Of a DNA stretch of 64,000 nt, positions 17,220 through 24,968 are shown piece by piece. The notes below the pieces were generated by a model. It did no database searches, was not told the origin of the DNA, and worked only from the letters and a program-made list of their open reading frames with translations. The first letter of the stretch is position 1, and the number at the start of each line of letters is the position of its first letter. The DNA is from JAUWVG01 sp964633715. GTDB taxonomy: Bacteria; Acidobacteriota; Aminicenantia; Aminicenantales; Aminicenantaceae. The DNA lies in the NCBI GenBank assembly GCA_964633715.1, contig CAZWHQ010000001.1:62001-126000 (forward strand), written 5' to 3'. A program made the position numbers and the translations under genes.

Positions 17220-17978
17220 ATGGCAAAAAGACAAATTATTGAGATTGACCGGGAATTGTGTAATGGATGTGGTCTATGCCTCGATGCGTGTGCCGAAGGG
17301 GCTTTGGTGTTGGATGAGGAAGACAAAGCCGTTCTGGCTAAAGAAATATATTGTGACGGCCTGGGAGCCTGCCTGGATGTATGTCCGACTGATGCACTTA
17401 AGGTCATCGAGAGGGAAAGCGAAGGCTATGATTCTCAAGCTACATACAAGCATGTGCTAAAAACAAGAGGAGAAGAGGCCGCCTCTCAAGTGCACGGAAT
17501 CCAGCCCAAGGCTCAGGCTCCCTTTCCTGCACATGCGGGATGTCCTGGAAGTATAGCACGTGAGATTCATAAGACTCCCTCCAGACATGAAGACAAGTCA
17601 GTTTCTGGTGAGTCGGAATTGAGCCAATGGCCCATTCAACTCCACCTTATTTCACCCCATGCCCCTTACTTTAATGAATCAGATCTTTTAATAGCCGCGG
17701 ATTGTACGGCATTTGCTCTGGGGAGTTTTCATCAGGATCTGCTCAAAGGGAAAAAAATGATAATTGCCTGTCCAAAACTCGATGATACATCACCCTATGT
17801 CAAAAAGATCGCTGAGCTCCTGAGAAGCAATACAATTTACTCATTGACCGTAGCCATCATGGTTGTGCCCTGCTGCTCCGGTCTCATGCAAATTGTAAAC
17901 GAAGCTGTTGAATTATCCGGGACAAATATCAAAATAAAAAAAGTTGTCATTGGAATTGACGGCCAGATTCATTCATAA
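17220..17978 (+). CDS. FrdX-like 4Fe-4S ferredoxin-domain protein
   Basis: 252 residues. The N-terminus carries two cluster motifs: C-NG-CGL-C-LDA-C-AEGA (canonical, with Ala for the usual Pro) and C-DGLGA-C-LDV-C-P, where the spacing departs from CxxCxxCxxxCP and one ligand is missing or substituted. The remainder contains GCPGS, the segment QWPIQLHLISPHAP, AADCTAFA, CPKLDD and VVPCCSG, a pattern I recognise from the ferredoxin-like proteins co-regulated with hybrid cluster protein. It is a likely electron donor in nitrogen-oxide stress; hcp itself is not in the window. Ribosome site AAGGAG precedes the ATG. Expression is probably controlled by the 17137 operator. Confidence 0.85.
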   Translation: MAKRQIIEIDRELCNGCGLCLDACAEGALVLDEEDKAVLAKEIYCDGLGACLDVCPTDALKVIERESEGYDSQATYKHVLKTRGEEAASQVHGIQPKAQAPFPAHAGCPGSIAREIHKTPSRHEDKSVSGESELSQWPIQLHLISPHAPYFNESDLLIAADCTAFALGSFHQDLLKGKKMIIACPKLDDTSPYVKKIAELLRSNTIYSLTVAIMVVPCCSGLMQIVNEAVELSGTNIKIKKVVIGIDGQIHS

Positions 17979-18044
17979 ATTTCAAATAAAGACCTGTTGC
18001 ACTTTTTTTTCTTCTGTAATAGAATTTTTTTAACAGGAGGAAAA

Positions 18045-18707
18045 ATGGACAAAAAACCTCTCAAATCTTATGCCGGAATTGTCGTCCTGCTGGGTGCTGT
18101 TTGGGGATTATCCGAAGCAGCGGTGGGCATGTGGCTGAAAAACTGTGCGTCCTCTGTTTCTGGTTCCTTAATGACCGGATTTGCACTTTTTTTTATCGCT
18201 ATAAGCTGGGTTGTATCTAGACGTACCGCTGGGATTGTCCTTCTAATCTTTGTGGCCAGTCTCTTCAAGCTATTTGATGCTTTCTTGCTGTCCCTTCCTG
18301 TCCTCCATGGAGCGGTCGCAAATCCCATTTTTGCGTTTGTCTTGGAGGGGGCCGTGTTTCTTTTCTGTGTCTCTTTGTGGAAAAAGTCATCTCTTCAGAA
18401 GCGATCTGGTCAAGCTTTTCTTGGCGGATCCGCAGCGTTAGGTGCAGTGGGTCTTTTTCCCCTGGTGAAATTTGTGACCGGTATCCCTGCCTGTGTTGCA
18501 GCCGGCACAAGTGTTCCACTTTCCATTTATTTCGCACCGCTGGCGATTTTCCTTTCTCTTTTTACTGTCCCCTTGGGTTTTTGGTTAGGCGAAAGGGCCG
18601 AAGCCGTCCTTCTGGGAGAGCATCAATTGCCACGATTAAACACATTTGTATCTCCTCTGGCCCTGATTGTCTGTTTAGCCATCGTTACTCTCATCAGGTT
18701 GCTTTAA
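18045..18707 (+). CDS. hypothetical polytopic membrane protein
   Basis: 220 residues with about six hydrophobic helices. The ATG at 18045 follows a strong AGGAGG site; upstream codons in the same frame are not needed. The first helix contains GAVWGLSEAAVG, and one later loop has GIPACVAAGTS. No known motif is recognised. It starts 66 bp behind the ferredoxin gene on the same strand without an evident terminator between them, so it could belong to the same regulon. Function unknown. Confidence 0.75.
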   Translation: MDKKPLKSYAGIVVLLGAVWGLSEAAVGMWLKNCASSVSGSLMTGFALFFIAISWVVSRRTAGIVLLIFVASLFKLFDAFLLSLPVLHGAVANPIFAFVLEGAVFLFCVSLWKKSSLQKRSGQAFLGGSAALGAVGLFPLVKFVTGIPACVAAGTSVPLSIYFAPLAIFLSLFTVPLGFWLGERAEAVLLGEHQLPRLNTFVSPLALIVCLAIVTLIRLL

Positions 18708-18736
18708 CCTGAATTTTTGCAAACGTGTTTTCTTCT

Positions 18737-20536
18737 ATGTTTTTAGGCGAAAATCGGAATAGGTTTTTTTTAAAATCAGCCATCTTTTTTTTATGCCTGC
18801 TTTGCTTCGCTGCTCCTGCGTATTATCTTCAACTTGTTGCCGAAAACGCGGTGAATGCCCCAGTCTGGGATGATTATCACACCCTGCTTCAGTTCATGAA
18901 TGATTATCTGGAAACAGAATCATTAGGAGAAAAAATTTCACTGATTTTCGTTCAACATATCGAACACAGATTAATTTTTCTCCATTTGGTAAACATATCT
19001 ATGTTCTACCTGAATGATCATCTCGATTTTAAATTATTGTGTTACATCGGCAATGCCGGATTGGTCGTTCTGGTTTTATTTTTTTTCTTTGCATTTAAGA
19101 GAGACGGAGCTTTTAAACTGTTTTATTTCTCTCCAGTTCTATTCTTTCTTTTTCAGCCCCAATACTATGATGTCATTTTATGGCCTACAGCTCTGTTTTC
19201 CTATTTTTCTGTGATCATTTTTGCTCTGATTACACTCGTATTGATTGCGAGAAGAAGTCGATCCGCATTTGTTCTTGCCTCAATTTTTGCTGTATTGACA
19301 ATTTCCTGCCAAGGAAACGGAGCCCTCATTTTTCCTGTGGGTCTGTTTATTCTGATTATTCAGAGAAACTATAAGCGAGCTGCAGTTTGGACGTTGATTT
19401 CAGCAATTGTCTTGGGGATTTATTTTTTCAATTACACTCAAATTCCCGGAAATCCTGGAATTATAAATGCCTTTTTAAATTTTAAGAATACAGTTCTCTA
19501 CACGCTCTGTTTTATCGGATCTGTCCCTGGATTCTCTTTGTTTTATTTCTCGTTGTTCTTCGGGATTACGATCGTTCTGTATTTTGTTTATTTGACTGTC
19601 ACCAAGTATTATAAGGACAATCCCGCACTCTATGGCTTTTTTTTGTTTGTTCTTCTGACTATAGGAATTAACGCTCTATTTCGTTCGTGGCGAGGATGGG
19701 AATTTGCACTGACACAATCACGATACAAGTTTATCTCTGTGTCCCTTCTCATAGTGGTTTATCTCTCTCTCTATGAAAAAATCCGACATAAGAAATATCA
19801 TTTTTATGTGGCTCTTACTGGATTGATTGCAGCCATGACATTTTTCTTTTTTTCAGTACACTTGTTCAATCCCCAGGTGGTGGGAAATTCGGAAATTTTA
19901 AAACGTGGTTTATTAAGATGGCATATTGAGGAAAAAGGACTGCGTTTTCCGTTCGAAGAGGTCGCTAACAAAATCATCAATGAGTCTATTGAGAAGACGG
20001 TGTATACATATCCAGAGGAAATGTTCCGTGATTTCACGCAGACGCCAAAGGATTTTCAAATTGGACCTGTTTCAGGGGAGGTTAGAGCTGTTTTCGATAC
20101 AATCGCTGAGAATGATGTCTCTATCTATATAGATGGTTGGGCGTTCCTAAAAACAGAAGAGAAAGTGAAGGAGAGGACATGGCTTGTTTTGAGATCTGCT
20201 GAACGGACCCTTGCCGTTCCCACAGAGGTTATCAGAAGACCTGATTTGGTCAAAACCTTCTCCTCAAGACGCTTAGGCCATTCAGGATTCGGTGTGCTTT
20301 TCAGCAAGGAAAAAATTCCACCAGGCAGATATGAAGTTGGGACCTATACCAGAGGCCGTAGTGCGGATAGGGACGAGAATGGCCTCTGGTTTTCAGGAGA
20401 AATTTTAGAGATCAAACCAGATTTTGAGCTGTCAGTCGAAAAGCAGTTCTGGAAAATTTTTAAATCCCTCACTTTCTTCTTGTCAATAGAATATCCAAAT
20501 ACATTTTCAAACTTTGCAAAACAACTTTTGAATTAA
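18737..20536 (+). CDS. GT-C-like polytopic membrane protein
   Basis: About 599 residues from the ATG at 18737 (a GTG lies 12 bp earlier). There are roughly 10-11 membrane helices followed by a soluble C-terminal part of about 200 residues. The first extracytoplasmic loop has PVWDDYHTLL and then QHIEHRLIF, a layout like the DD and EHR motifs of GT-C glycosyltransferases that use polyprenyl-linked sugars. I infer a cell-surface glycan role, supported by the adjacent GT2, nucleotidyltransferase and epimerase genes. Its 3' end overlaps the convergent GT2 gene by 68 bp. Exact family not certain. Confidence 0.65.
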   Translation: MFLGENRNRFFLKSAIFFLCLLCFAAPAYYLQLVAENAVNAPVWDDYHTLLQFMNDYLETESLGEKISLIFVQHIEHRLIFLHLVNISMFYLNDHLDFKLLCYIGNAGLVVLVLFFFFAFKRDGAFKLFYFSPVLFFLFQPQYYDVILWPTALFSYFSVIIFALITLVLIARRSRSAFVLASIFAVLTISCQGNGALIFPVGLFILIIQRNYKRAAVWTLISAIVLGIYFFNYTQIPGNPGIINAFLNFKNTVLYTLCFIGSVPGFSLFYFSLFFGITIVLYFVYLTVTKYYKDNPALYGFFLFVLLTIGINALFRSWRGWEFALTQSRYKFISVSLLIVVYLSLYEKIRHKKYHFYVALTGLIAAMTFFFFSVHLFNPQVVGNSEILKRGLLRWHIEEKGLRFPFEEVANKIINESIEKTVYTYPEEMFRDFTQTPKDFQIGPVSGEVRAVFDTIAENDVSIYIDGWAFLKTEEKVKERTWLVLRSAERTLAVPTEVIRRPDLVKTFSSRRLGHSGFGVLFSKEKIPPGRYEVGTYTRGRSADRDENGLWFSGEILEIKPDFELSVEKQFWKIFKSLTFFLSIEYPNTFSNFAKQLLN

Positions 20537-21170
20537 GAGAACTTGTCGAGAAGTTGTAAGAAATGGGGACTTCTGTCACACTGAGTCCGTTTCTATAGAT
20601 TAACATCAGTGCTTCTGTAATAAAATCGAATGACTTCGCCTTCATTTTCTTATGGATCAATAATTCGATGGCATTCCTTGAATATCTGCGGTATCCCGAA
20701 GTGACATCGTGAAATCTTGCCTTAGGCAATCCGCTTCCAATAGGACGCAGTGCACGATTAAAAAGAACTGTGGCCGTACGGCTAAGAATTTTTCTAAATA
20801 AGGGCACTTCTGTTTTTGTTGTTCGTATACCGAGTACAAGGTCGGACTGTTCAGCGCTGATGAATCGAGGGATTTCTTCAGGGCAATGACTCAGACCTGC
20901 GTCCATTGTGATGACAAAATCATAATCGTGTTCATAAGCATATTTCATGCCATCCAGAATTGTCTGGGGGATGTGGGTGTTAATCCTATGGGAGATGCAT
21001 TTCACATTGGGAATAGACTCAACAATTTCAGCGGTCCTGTCGGTGCTGGCATCATTGACAACACATACATCTGCAAAAGAAGACGTTCTTTCAACAACGT
21101 CTCCTATTGTTTTTTCCTCGTTGTATGCAGGAATAACAACAAGGATTCTACTTGGTTTTGTTTTTTGCAA
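20469..21170 (-). CDS. family 2 glycosyltransferase, dolichyl-phosphate-mannose-synthase-like
   Basis: 233 residues. The GT2 start VVIPAYNEEKTIGDVV, the NDASTDRT nucleotide loop and TMDAGLSHCPEEIP (replacing the usual DADxSHxPE) are those of DPM1-like enzymes. RRYSRNAIE further along matches SGFRxYxRxA. It lacks the C-terminal membrane helices of longer relatives. Likely transfers a sugar to a polyprenyl phosphate that the neighbouring GT-C-like protein could use. It overlaps the upstream nucleotidyltransferase gene by 23 bp and the convergent GT-C-like gene by 68 bp. Confidence 0.88.
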   Translation of the reverse strand: MQKTKPSRILVVIPAYNEEKTIGDVVERTSSFADVCVVNDASTDRTAEIVESIPNVKCISHRINTHIPQTILDGMKYAYEHDYDFVITMDAGLSHCPEEIPRFISAEQSDLVLGIRTTKTEVPLFRKILSRTATVLFNRALRPIGSGLPKARFHDVTSGYRRYSRNAIELLIHKKMKAKSFDFITEALMLIYRNGLSVTEVPISYNFSTSSLNSKVVLQSLKMYLDILLTRRK

Positions 21171-21918
21171 CGATACCTTCGATGATTGTTATGTCATGTG
21201 GTGTGTTTACATTCACGTATTCATAAGCAAGAATATGGTAGATAATTTTTTTCCCGTCATCTATGGCGCACTGGACAAGGTCCGGAAGTTCTTTCTCTCC
21301 TCTCTGCTGGTTTATGGGAGTTTGTTCGAGATAATCGAAAATCTGGTTTTTGAATATTATGTTTCCTGTACCCATAATATTATTTATTGGATTTGCTGGT
21401 TTTTCAATCAGACGGAAAATTCTCTCTGAATCTTTATCAAACAGAATTGAGTAGGTTTTGCTTATCAATTTCTTGTCATCGACTTGAATAACCCCGCAGA
21501 CAGCAAAACTATCACTCTGAATAAACTTATCAATGAATGATTTATGATTTGATTCTGTAAAAAATTCATCTCCCAAAAGCAAAATGAAGTCAGATTCTCC
21601 GACAGCTTCCTGTGCGCAGGCAATGGCATGCACCAAACCTTTCTGTTCTCTTTGAATCGCATATTTTATTTTTGTTGCTTTGTAAGAGTTTCCGTATCTA
21701 TTGATGATCTTTTCCGCCATGTGTCCCACTACAATCACTATTTCTTCAACGTTCAATTCTGAAGCCTTTTCCAGGCTGTATTGAATGAGAGGCACGTTCT
21801 GAAATTCCAACATGCACTTATTATCCTTTACGGTTTTGTCTTCTAATCGTTTTCCTCTGCCACCCGCCAGAATAAGTGCTTTGAGAGGTATTGGCTTCTT
21901 ATTTGAATAGGTTGTCAT
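21148..21918 (-). CDS. sugar-phosphate nucleotidyltransferase family protein
   Basis: 256 residues with the nucleotidyltransferase start LILAGGRGKRLED and a following lysine in DNKCMLEF, then LLLGDEFF as the metal/nucleotide loop. The signature differs from the classical GGxGTRLxPLT...KP of RfbA/GlmU, and no C-terminal left-handed beta helix is present. It probably activates a sugar phosphate for the epimerase and glycosyltransferase encoded beside it. It overlaps the epimerase gene by 20 bp and the GT2 gene by 23 bp, so the three are one operon. Confidence 0.85.
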   Translation of the reverse strand: MTTYSNKKPIPLKALILAGGRGKRLEDKTVKDNKCMLEFQNVPLIQYSLEKASELNVEEIVIVVGHMAEKIINRYGNSYKATKIKYAIQREQKGLVHAIACAQEAVGESDFILLLGDEFFTESNHKSFIDKFIQSDSFAVCGVIQVDDKKLISKTYSILFDKDSERIFRLIEKPANPINNIMGTGNIIFKNQIFDYLEQTPINQQRGEKELPDLVQCAIDDGKKIIYHILAYEYVNVNTPHDITIIEGIVAKNKTK

Positions 21919-22927
21919 TCTCTTTCACCCAATGTATCAGTTTTGTTATGCCCTCTCTCGGAGCGACTTTAGGTTTCCAACCGGTTTCCTTACTGAATTT
22001 TGAATAATCCCCAACAAAATATCTCAGGTCGCCGAACCTGTCTTTTTCAAATTTGACTTCGACCTTTTTCCCAATAATATTTTCAATTTCTGTAATACTT
22101 TCAACCAGAGATATCATTGTTCCCTCTCCTCCGCCTATCGTGTAGATTCCGGGAATAGGATTTTTGAAGAACGCATCAAAGGCTTCAAAAACATCTGAAA
22201 CATATAGGATGTCTCTGAGCTGTTTTCCGGTTCCGAATATAGTGATGGGTTTATCAATCAAAGCTCTGATTGAGAAATTTGCGACCCAACCGTGATCTTC
22301 TCCTCCAAACTGATAGGGACCATACATTCCTGTCAGTCTAAAACATGCGATTTTCAAATTATATGTGTCGATATAACTCTGTGTATATATTTCTCCGCAT
22401 CTTTTTGATGCATGTAAGGGTGTCACCACACCTTGGAGAAGGGGTTCGTTTTCATCAATTGAAATCGGATCTCTTGTGTACCTGGTCTCAAATTCTTTGA
22501 GTTCGGAGTTTATCTTATCCGGGCCGTATGTATGGATGCTTGAACAGAGAACGGTTGGGATATCAAATTCACGGGCAGCTTCAAGGACATTAAAGGTTCC
22601 CCTGGAGTTAGTGGAAAAATCCAGCTCAGGATTTTCCCAGGATATTGTCATGGCCGGCTGGGCGGCGGTATGGCAGATAAAATCACAATCTTCTGCATAT
22701 TTCATCAATGTTTCTTTGTTTCTGATGTCTTCGACGAAAACTTTTATGCCGGCCTGTTCAAGAGTCTCTTTGTTGTAGTATCTTGCCTCGGGTTTCATGT
22801 AGGCCATCCTGGCAAATTCATGCTTTGCCAAATTATCATAAGAAACAACATCCCATCCTTTTTTCTTATAGGAAAGACAGAGGTTCGTTCCGATAAATCC
22901 GCAGCCACCTGTCACTAATACTTTCAT
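21899..22927 (-). CDS. NAD-dependent sugar epimerase/dehydratase, CDP-tyvelose epimerase-like, catalytic Tyr missing
   Basis: 342 residues of the extended SDR family. The Rossmann motif VTGGCGFIGTNL and HTAAQPAMTISWENP with GTFNVLEAAREF are close to CDP-paratose/tyvelose 2-epimerases (RfbE). Normally a YxxxK pair acts in catalysis; here the segment reads TPLHASK, so the lysine is present but the tyrosine position is leucine. The SSIHTYG segment keeps the serine side. The start has a GGGAG ribosome site. It leads the epimerase-nucleotidyltransferase-GT2 operon. Product uncertain; the lost tyrosine may mean altered chemistry or loss of activity. Confidence 0.82.
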   Translation of the reverse strand: MKVLVTGGCGFIGTNLCLSYKKKGWDVVSYDNLAKHEFARMAYMKPEARYYNKETLEQAGIKVFVEDIRNKETLMKYAEDCDFICHTAAQPAMTISWENPELDFSTNSRGTFNVLEAAREFDIPTVLCSSIHTYGPDKINSELKEFETRYTRDPISIDENEPLLQGVVTPLHASKRCGEIYTQSYIDTYNLKIACFRLTGMYGPYQFGGEDHGWVANFSIRALIDKPITIFGTGKQLRDILYVSDVFEAFDAFFKNPIPGIYTIGGGEGTMISLVESITEIENIIGKKVEVKFEKDRFGDLRYFVGDYSKFSKETGWKPKVAPREGITKLIHWVKENDNLFK

Positions 22928-22979
22928 AAATTACTCCCGTAACAATATAAATCTATCAAATTTAATGTCCAGTTTTGTC

Positions 22980-23567
22980 CTAAGTTTTGTTGAGCAATTC
23001 TCTCTTATAGTCCTTCATGTCATCGATATCACGCAGGATACTGGATGTGTTTACCGGGATTTCAAACACATCTTTTGGGTGACCGTAGACAATTCCTCTC
23101 AGGCCTACCTCAGGACTTAATGCGGCGATTTCTTTTTTGTATTTCATGTCGATAAGCACAGGATGCCCCCGTTCTTTATTATACGTAGGAAGGACTATTC
23201 CTTTAGGCGTCAAAGAGTATGCTTCGATGACTTTGTCGATAACTCGAAAAGATATAGAGGGCTGATCGCCTAGCAATACCACGGCTGCCTGGGCTCCTTC
23301 GGGTAGGGAGCGGAATCCTTTTTGGACTGAAGATAACATTCCCCGCTTATAGTCGGGATTGAAGACGGTGATTGCAGGGTATCTCTTTGTTTTTTGTCTG
23401 ATTTTTTCCCTGAAGCCACCTGTTACAAGGAGTGAATAATTTGCTTTAGAGGAAGTGGCATTATCCATAACAGTTTCAATGATGGTTTTTTCTCCAAAAG
23501 GAAGAAGGAGCTTGGGTTGGACCATACGCCTGGATTCTCCAGCGGCAAGGATGATTGTCCAGATCAT
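22980..23567 (-). CDS. MobA-like NTP transferase, MocA-type molybdenum cofactor nucleotidyltransferase
   Basis: 195 residues. The motif IILAAGESRRMVQPKLLLPFG is the nucleotide-binding start of MocA/MobA-like enzymes, and VVLLGDQPSIS and RGHPVLI are further MocA landmarks. Known members add CMP to molybdopterin for xanthine-dehydrogenase-type enzymes. It overlaps the XdhC gene by 4 bp (ATGA), strong evidence for shared translation and a joint role in cofactor maturation. No molybdoenzyme gene is present in the window. Confidence 0.85.
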   Translation of the reverse strand: MIWTIILAAGESRRMVQPKLLLPFGEKTIIETVMDNATSSKANYSLLVTGGFREKIRQKTKRYPAITVFNPDYKRGMLSSVQKGFRSLPEGAQAAVVLLGDQPSISFRVIDKVIEAYSLTPKGIVLPTYNKERGHPVLIDMKYKKEIAALSPEVGLRGIVYGHPKDVFEIPVNTSSILRDIDDMKDYKRELLNKT

Positions 23568-24667
23568 GTTTGCTGTTCCTCCTTCTGTGTTTGACTCCTT
23601 ACCAGGACGAGCTGAGCGGCTATACTGACCGCAATTTCTTCAACAGTTTTCGAGTTGATCTCTAGCCCAATCGGTGCGTGCATTTTGTTTATCTCATCTT
23701 GTGTTGCCCAGCCTTCAATGAGAAATTTCTCCTTCAACAGAGTAATTTTTCTTCGGCTTCCGATCATCCCCACATATGCGGCTGAAGAGGATATGCAGTT
23801 CTTTAGAACATCGGCATCAAATTTGTGTCCTCTTGTGACGATGACAATAAAAGTGTCTGAAGAAACAGAAAAACCTTTAACTGATTGAGCGATATCTCCG
23901 ACAATTAATACATCTGTTTCAGGAAATCTTTTTGAGTTGGCATACTCGGCCCGGTCATCGATAACTGTCACTTCAAAATTTAAGAGCGCCCCCAAATGTG
24001 CAAGGGCTTGGCCGATATGACCTGCGCCTGCGATCACAAGTTGAGGGGGAGGGAGGATGGGCTCCAGAAACATAAAATTTTCTAGGTTGACCTCAGGAAA
24101 CAGGTTGTTTTTCATTCTCAACAGCTTAGATTTTTTCTTAGAGAGCACGTCCAGCAATTCCTTTCTAGAGATACTCAAAGGGAGGGTGATATCCAAGTTC
24201 TCTATTTGATTTTTATCGAGCCAATGCCGCAATATGTGAGCCTTTTTATCGGGCCCAGTACCAAAAATTGTCGCCAGAACACCGGGAATTCTTTTTTTAT
24301 GAGAGATTAAAAGATTTCGGAATATATCAAAATGCCTTTCCGGTAGAGCGTCAATCAGAACCTTGACTTGCCCCCCACAGATAGCTTCCTCCTCTGATAA
24401 CGTATCCGAAGTGAGGTCAAAATCAGCCGTAAGGGAATATTTGTTTTTTAGGGCCTTCATGGCCATTTGCTGAGAATGGCCTTCCAGGATCCCTCCTCCC
24501 AAAGTCCCCATCTCCAGTCCTGAAGACGAAAATACAGCTGAGGCCCCGGGGATTTGCGGTGATGATCCCTTTGTATCGACAATTGTCGCTAGGGATAAAG
24601 TTTTGTTTTTTTCCATTTCCTTAAATAGTGCAAGGAAAATGTTTTTTTGGGGGAGTGAAATCATCAT
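23564..24667 (-). CDS. XdhC/CoxI-family molybdenum cofactor insertion protein
   Basis: 367 residues. N-terminal XdhC domain: ATIVDTKGSSPQIPGASAVF, then GTLGGGILEGH and EAICGGQVKVLIDAL. C-terminal Rossmann domain: VIAGAGHIGQALAHLGALL and MIGSRRK with a GLEINSKTVEEIAVSIAAQ end. Such proteins bind sulfurated Mo cofactor and insert it into xanthine dehydrogenase-family enzymes. It is the upstream gene of a two-gene unit with the MocA-like protein. Confidence 0.9.
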   Translation of the reverse strand: MMISLPQKNIFLALFKEMEKNKTLSLATIVDTKGSSPQIPGASAVFSSSGLEMGTLGGGILEGHSQQMAMKALKNKYSLTADFDLTSDTLSEEEAICGGQVKVLIDALPERHFDIFRNLLISHKKRIPGVLATIFGTGPDKKAHILRHWLDKNQIENLDITLPLSISRKELLDVLSKKKSKLLRMKNNLFPEVNLENFMFLEPILPPPQLVIAGAGHIGQALAHLGALLNFEVTVIDDRAEYANSKRFPETDVLIVGDIAQSVKGFSVSSDTFIVIVTRGHKFDADVLKNCISSSAAYVGMIGSRRKITLLKEKFLIEGWATQDEINKMHAPIGLEINSKTVEEIAVSIAAQLVLVRSQTQKEEQQT

Positions 24668-24968
24668 TTCATTGGTATCATATTCTCAGAAAAATGAAAA
24701 CCCTCTATGTCAATTGAAGAATTACAGTTTACAGAGAAGATCCATTTCCGCAAAGGGAATACTCTCGACAACAACTTCAACACGTATAAAATCCCCTGAT
24801 TTTCTTGGCTCCCCAAAATAGAAACAGTCTTGTTGGGATACGGATGCTGCAGCTTCTGATGACAGAGGAAAGAATCAAGGCCGCAATGGAGGGGATATCT
24901 AGGTTTTTGACTTGGAATCTTTCCTGTGCTATAAGTTCTTATCGAATTTAAAAGACTCTTTGATTGGT
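24668..24968. other. divergent intergenic region with no convincing gene
   Basis: About 300 bp between xdhC (minus) and the 5'-nucleotidase gene (plus). A 143-codon frame on the minus strand runs through it into the opposite gene and looks spurious. A short minus-strand frame ending with a stop at 24722-24724 encodes FYFGEPRKSGDFIRVEVVVE and about a dozen further residues; its composition is protein-like, but it has no start or known match, so it may be a gene remnant. Confidence 0.35.
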
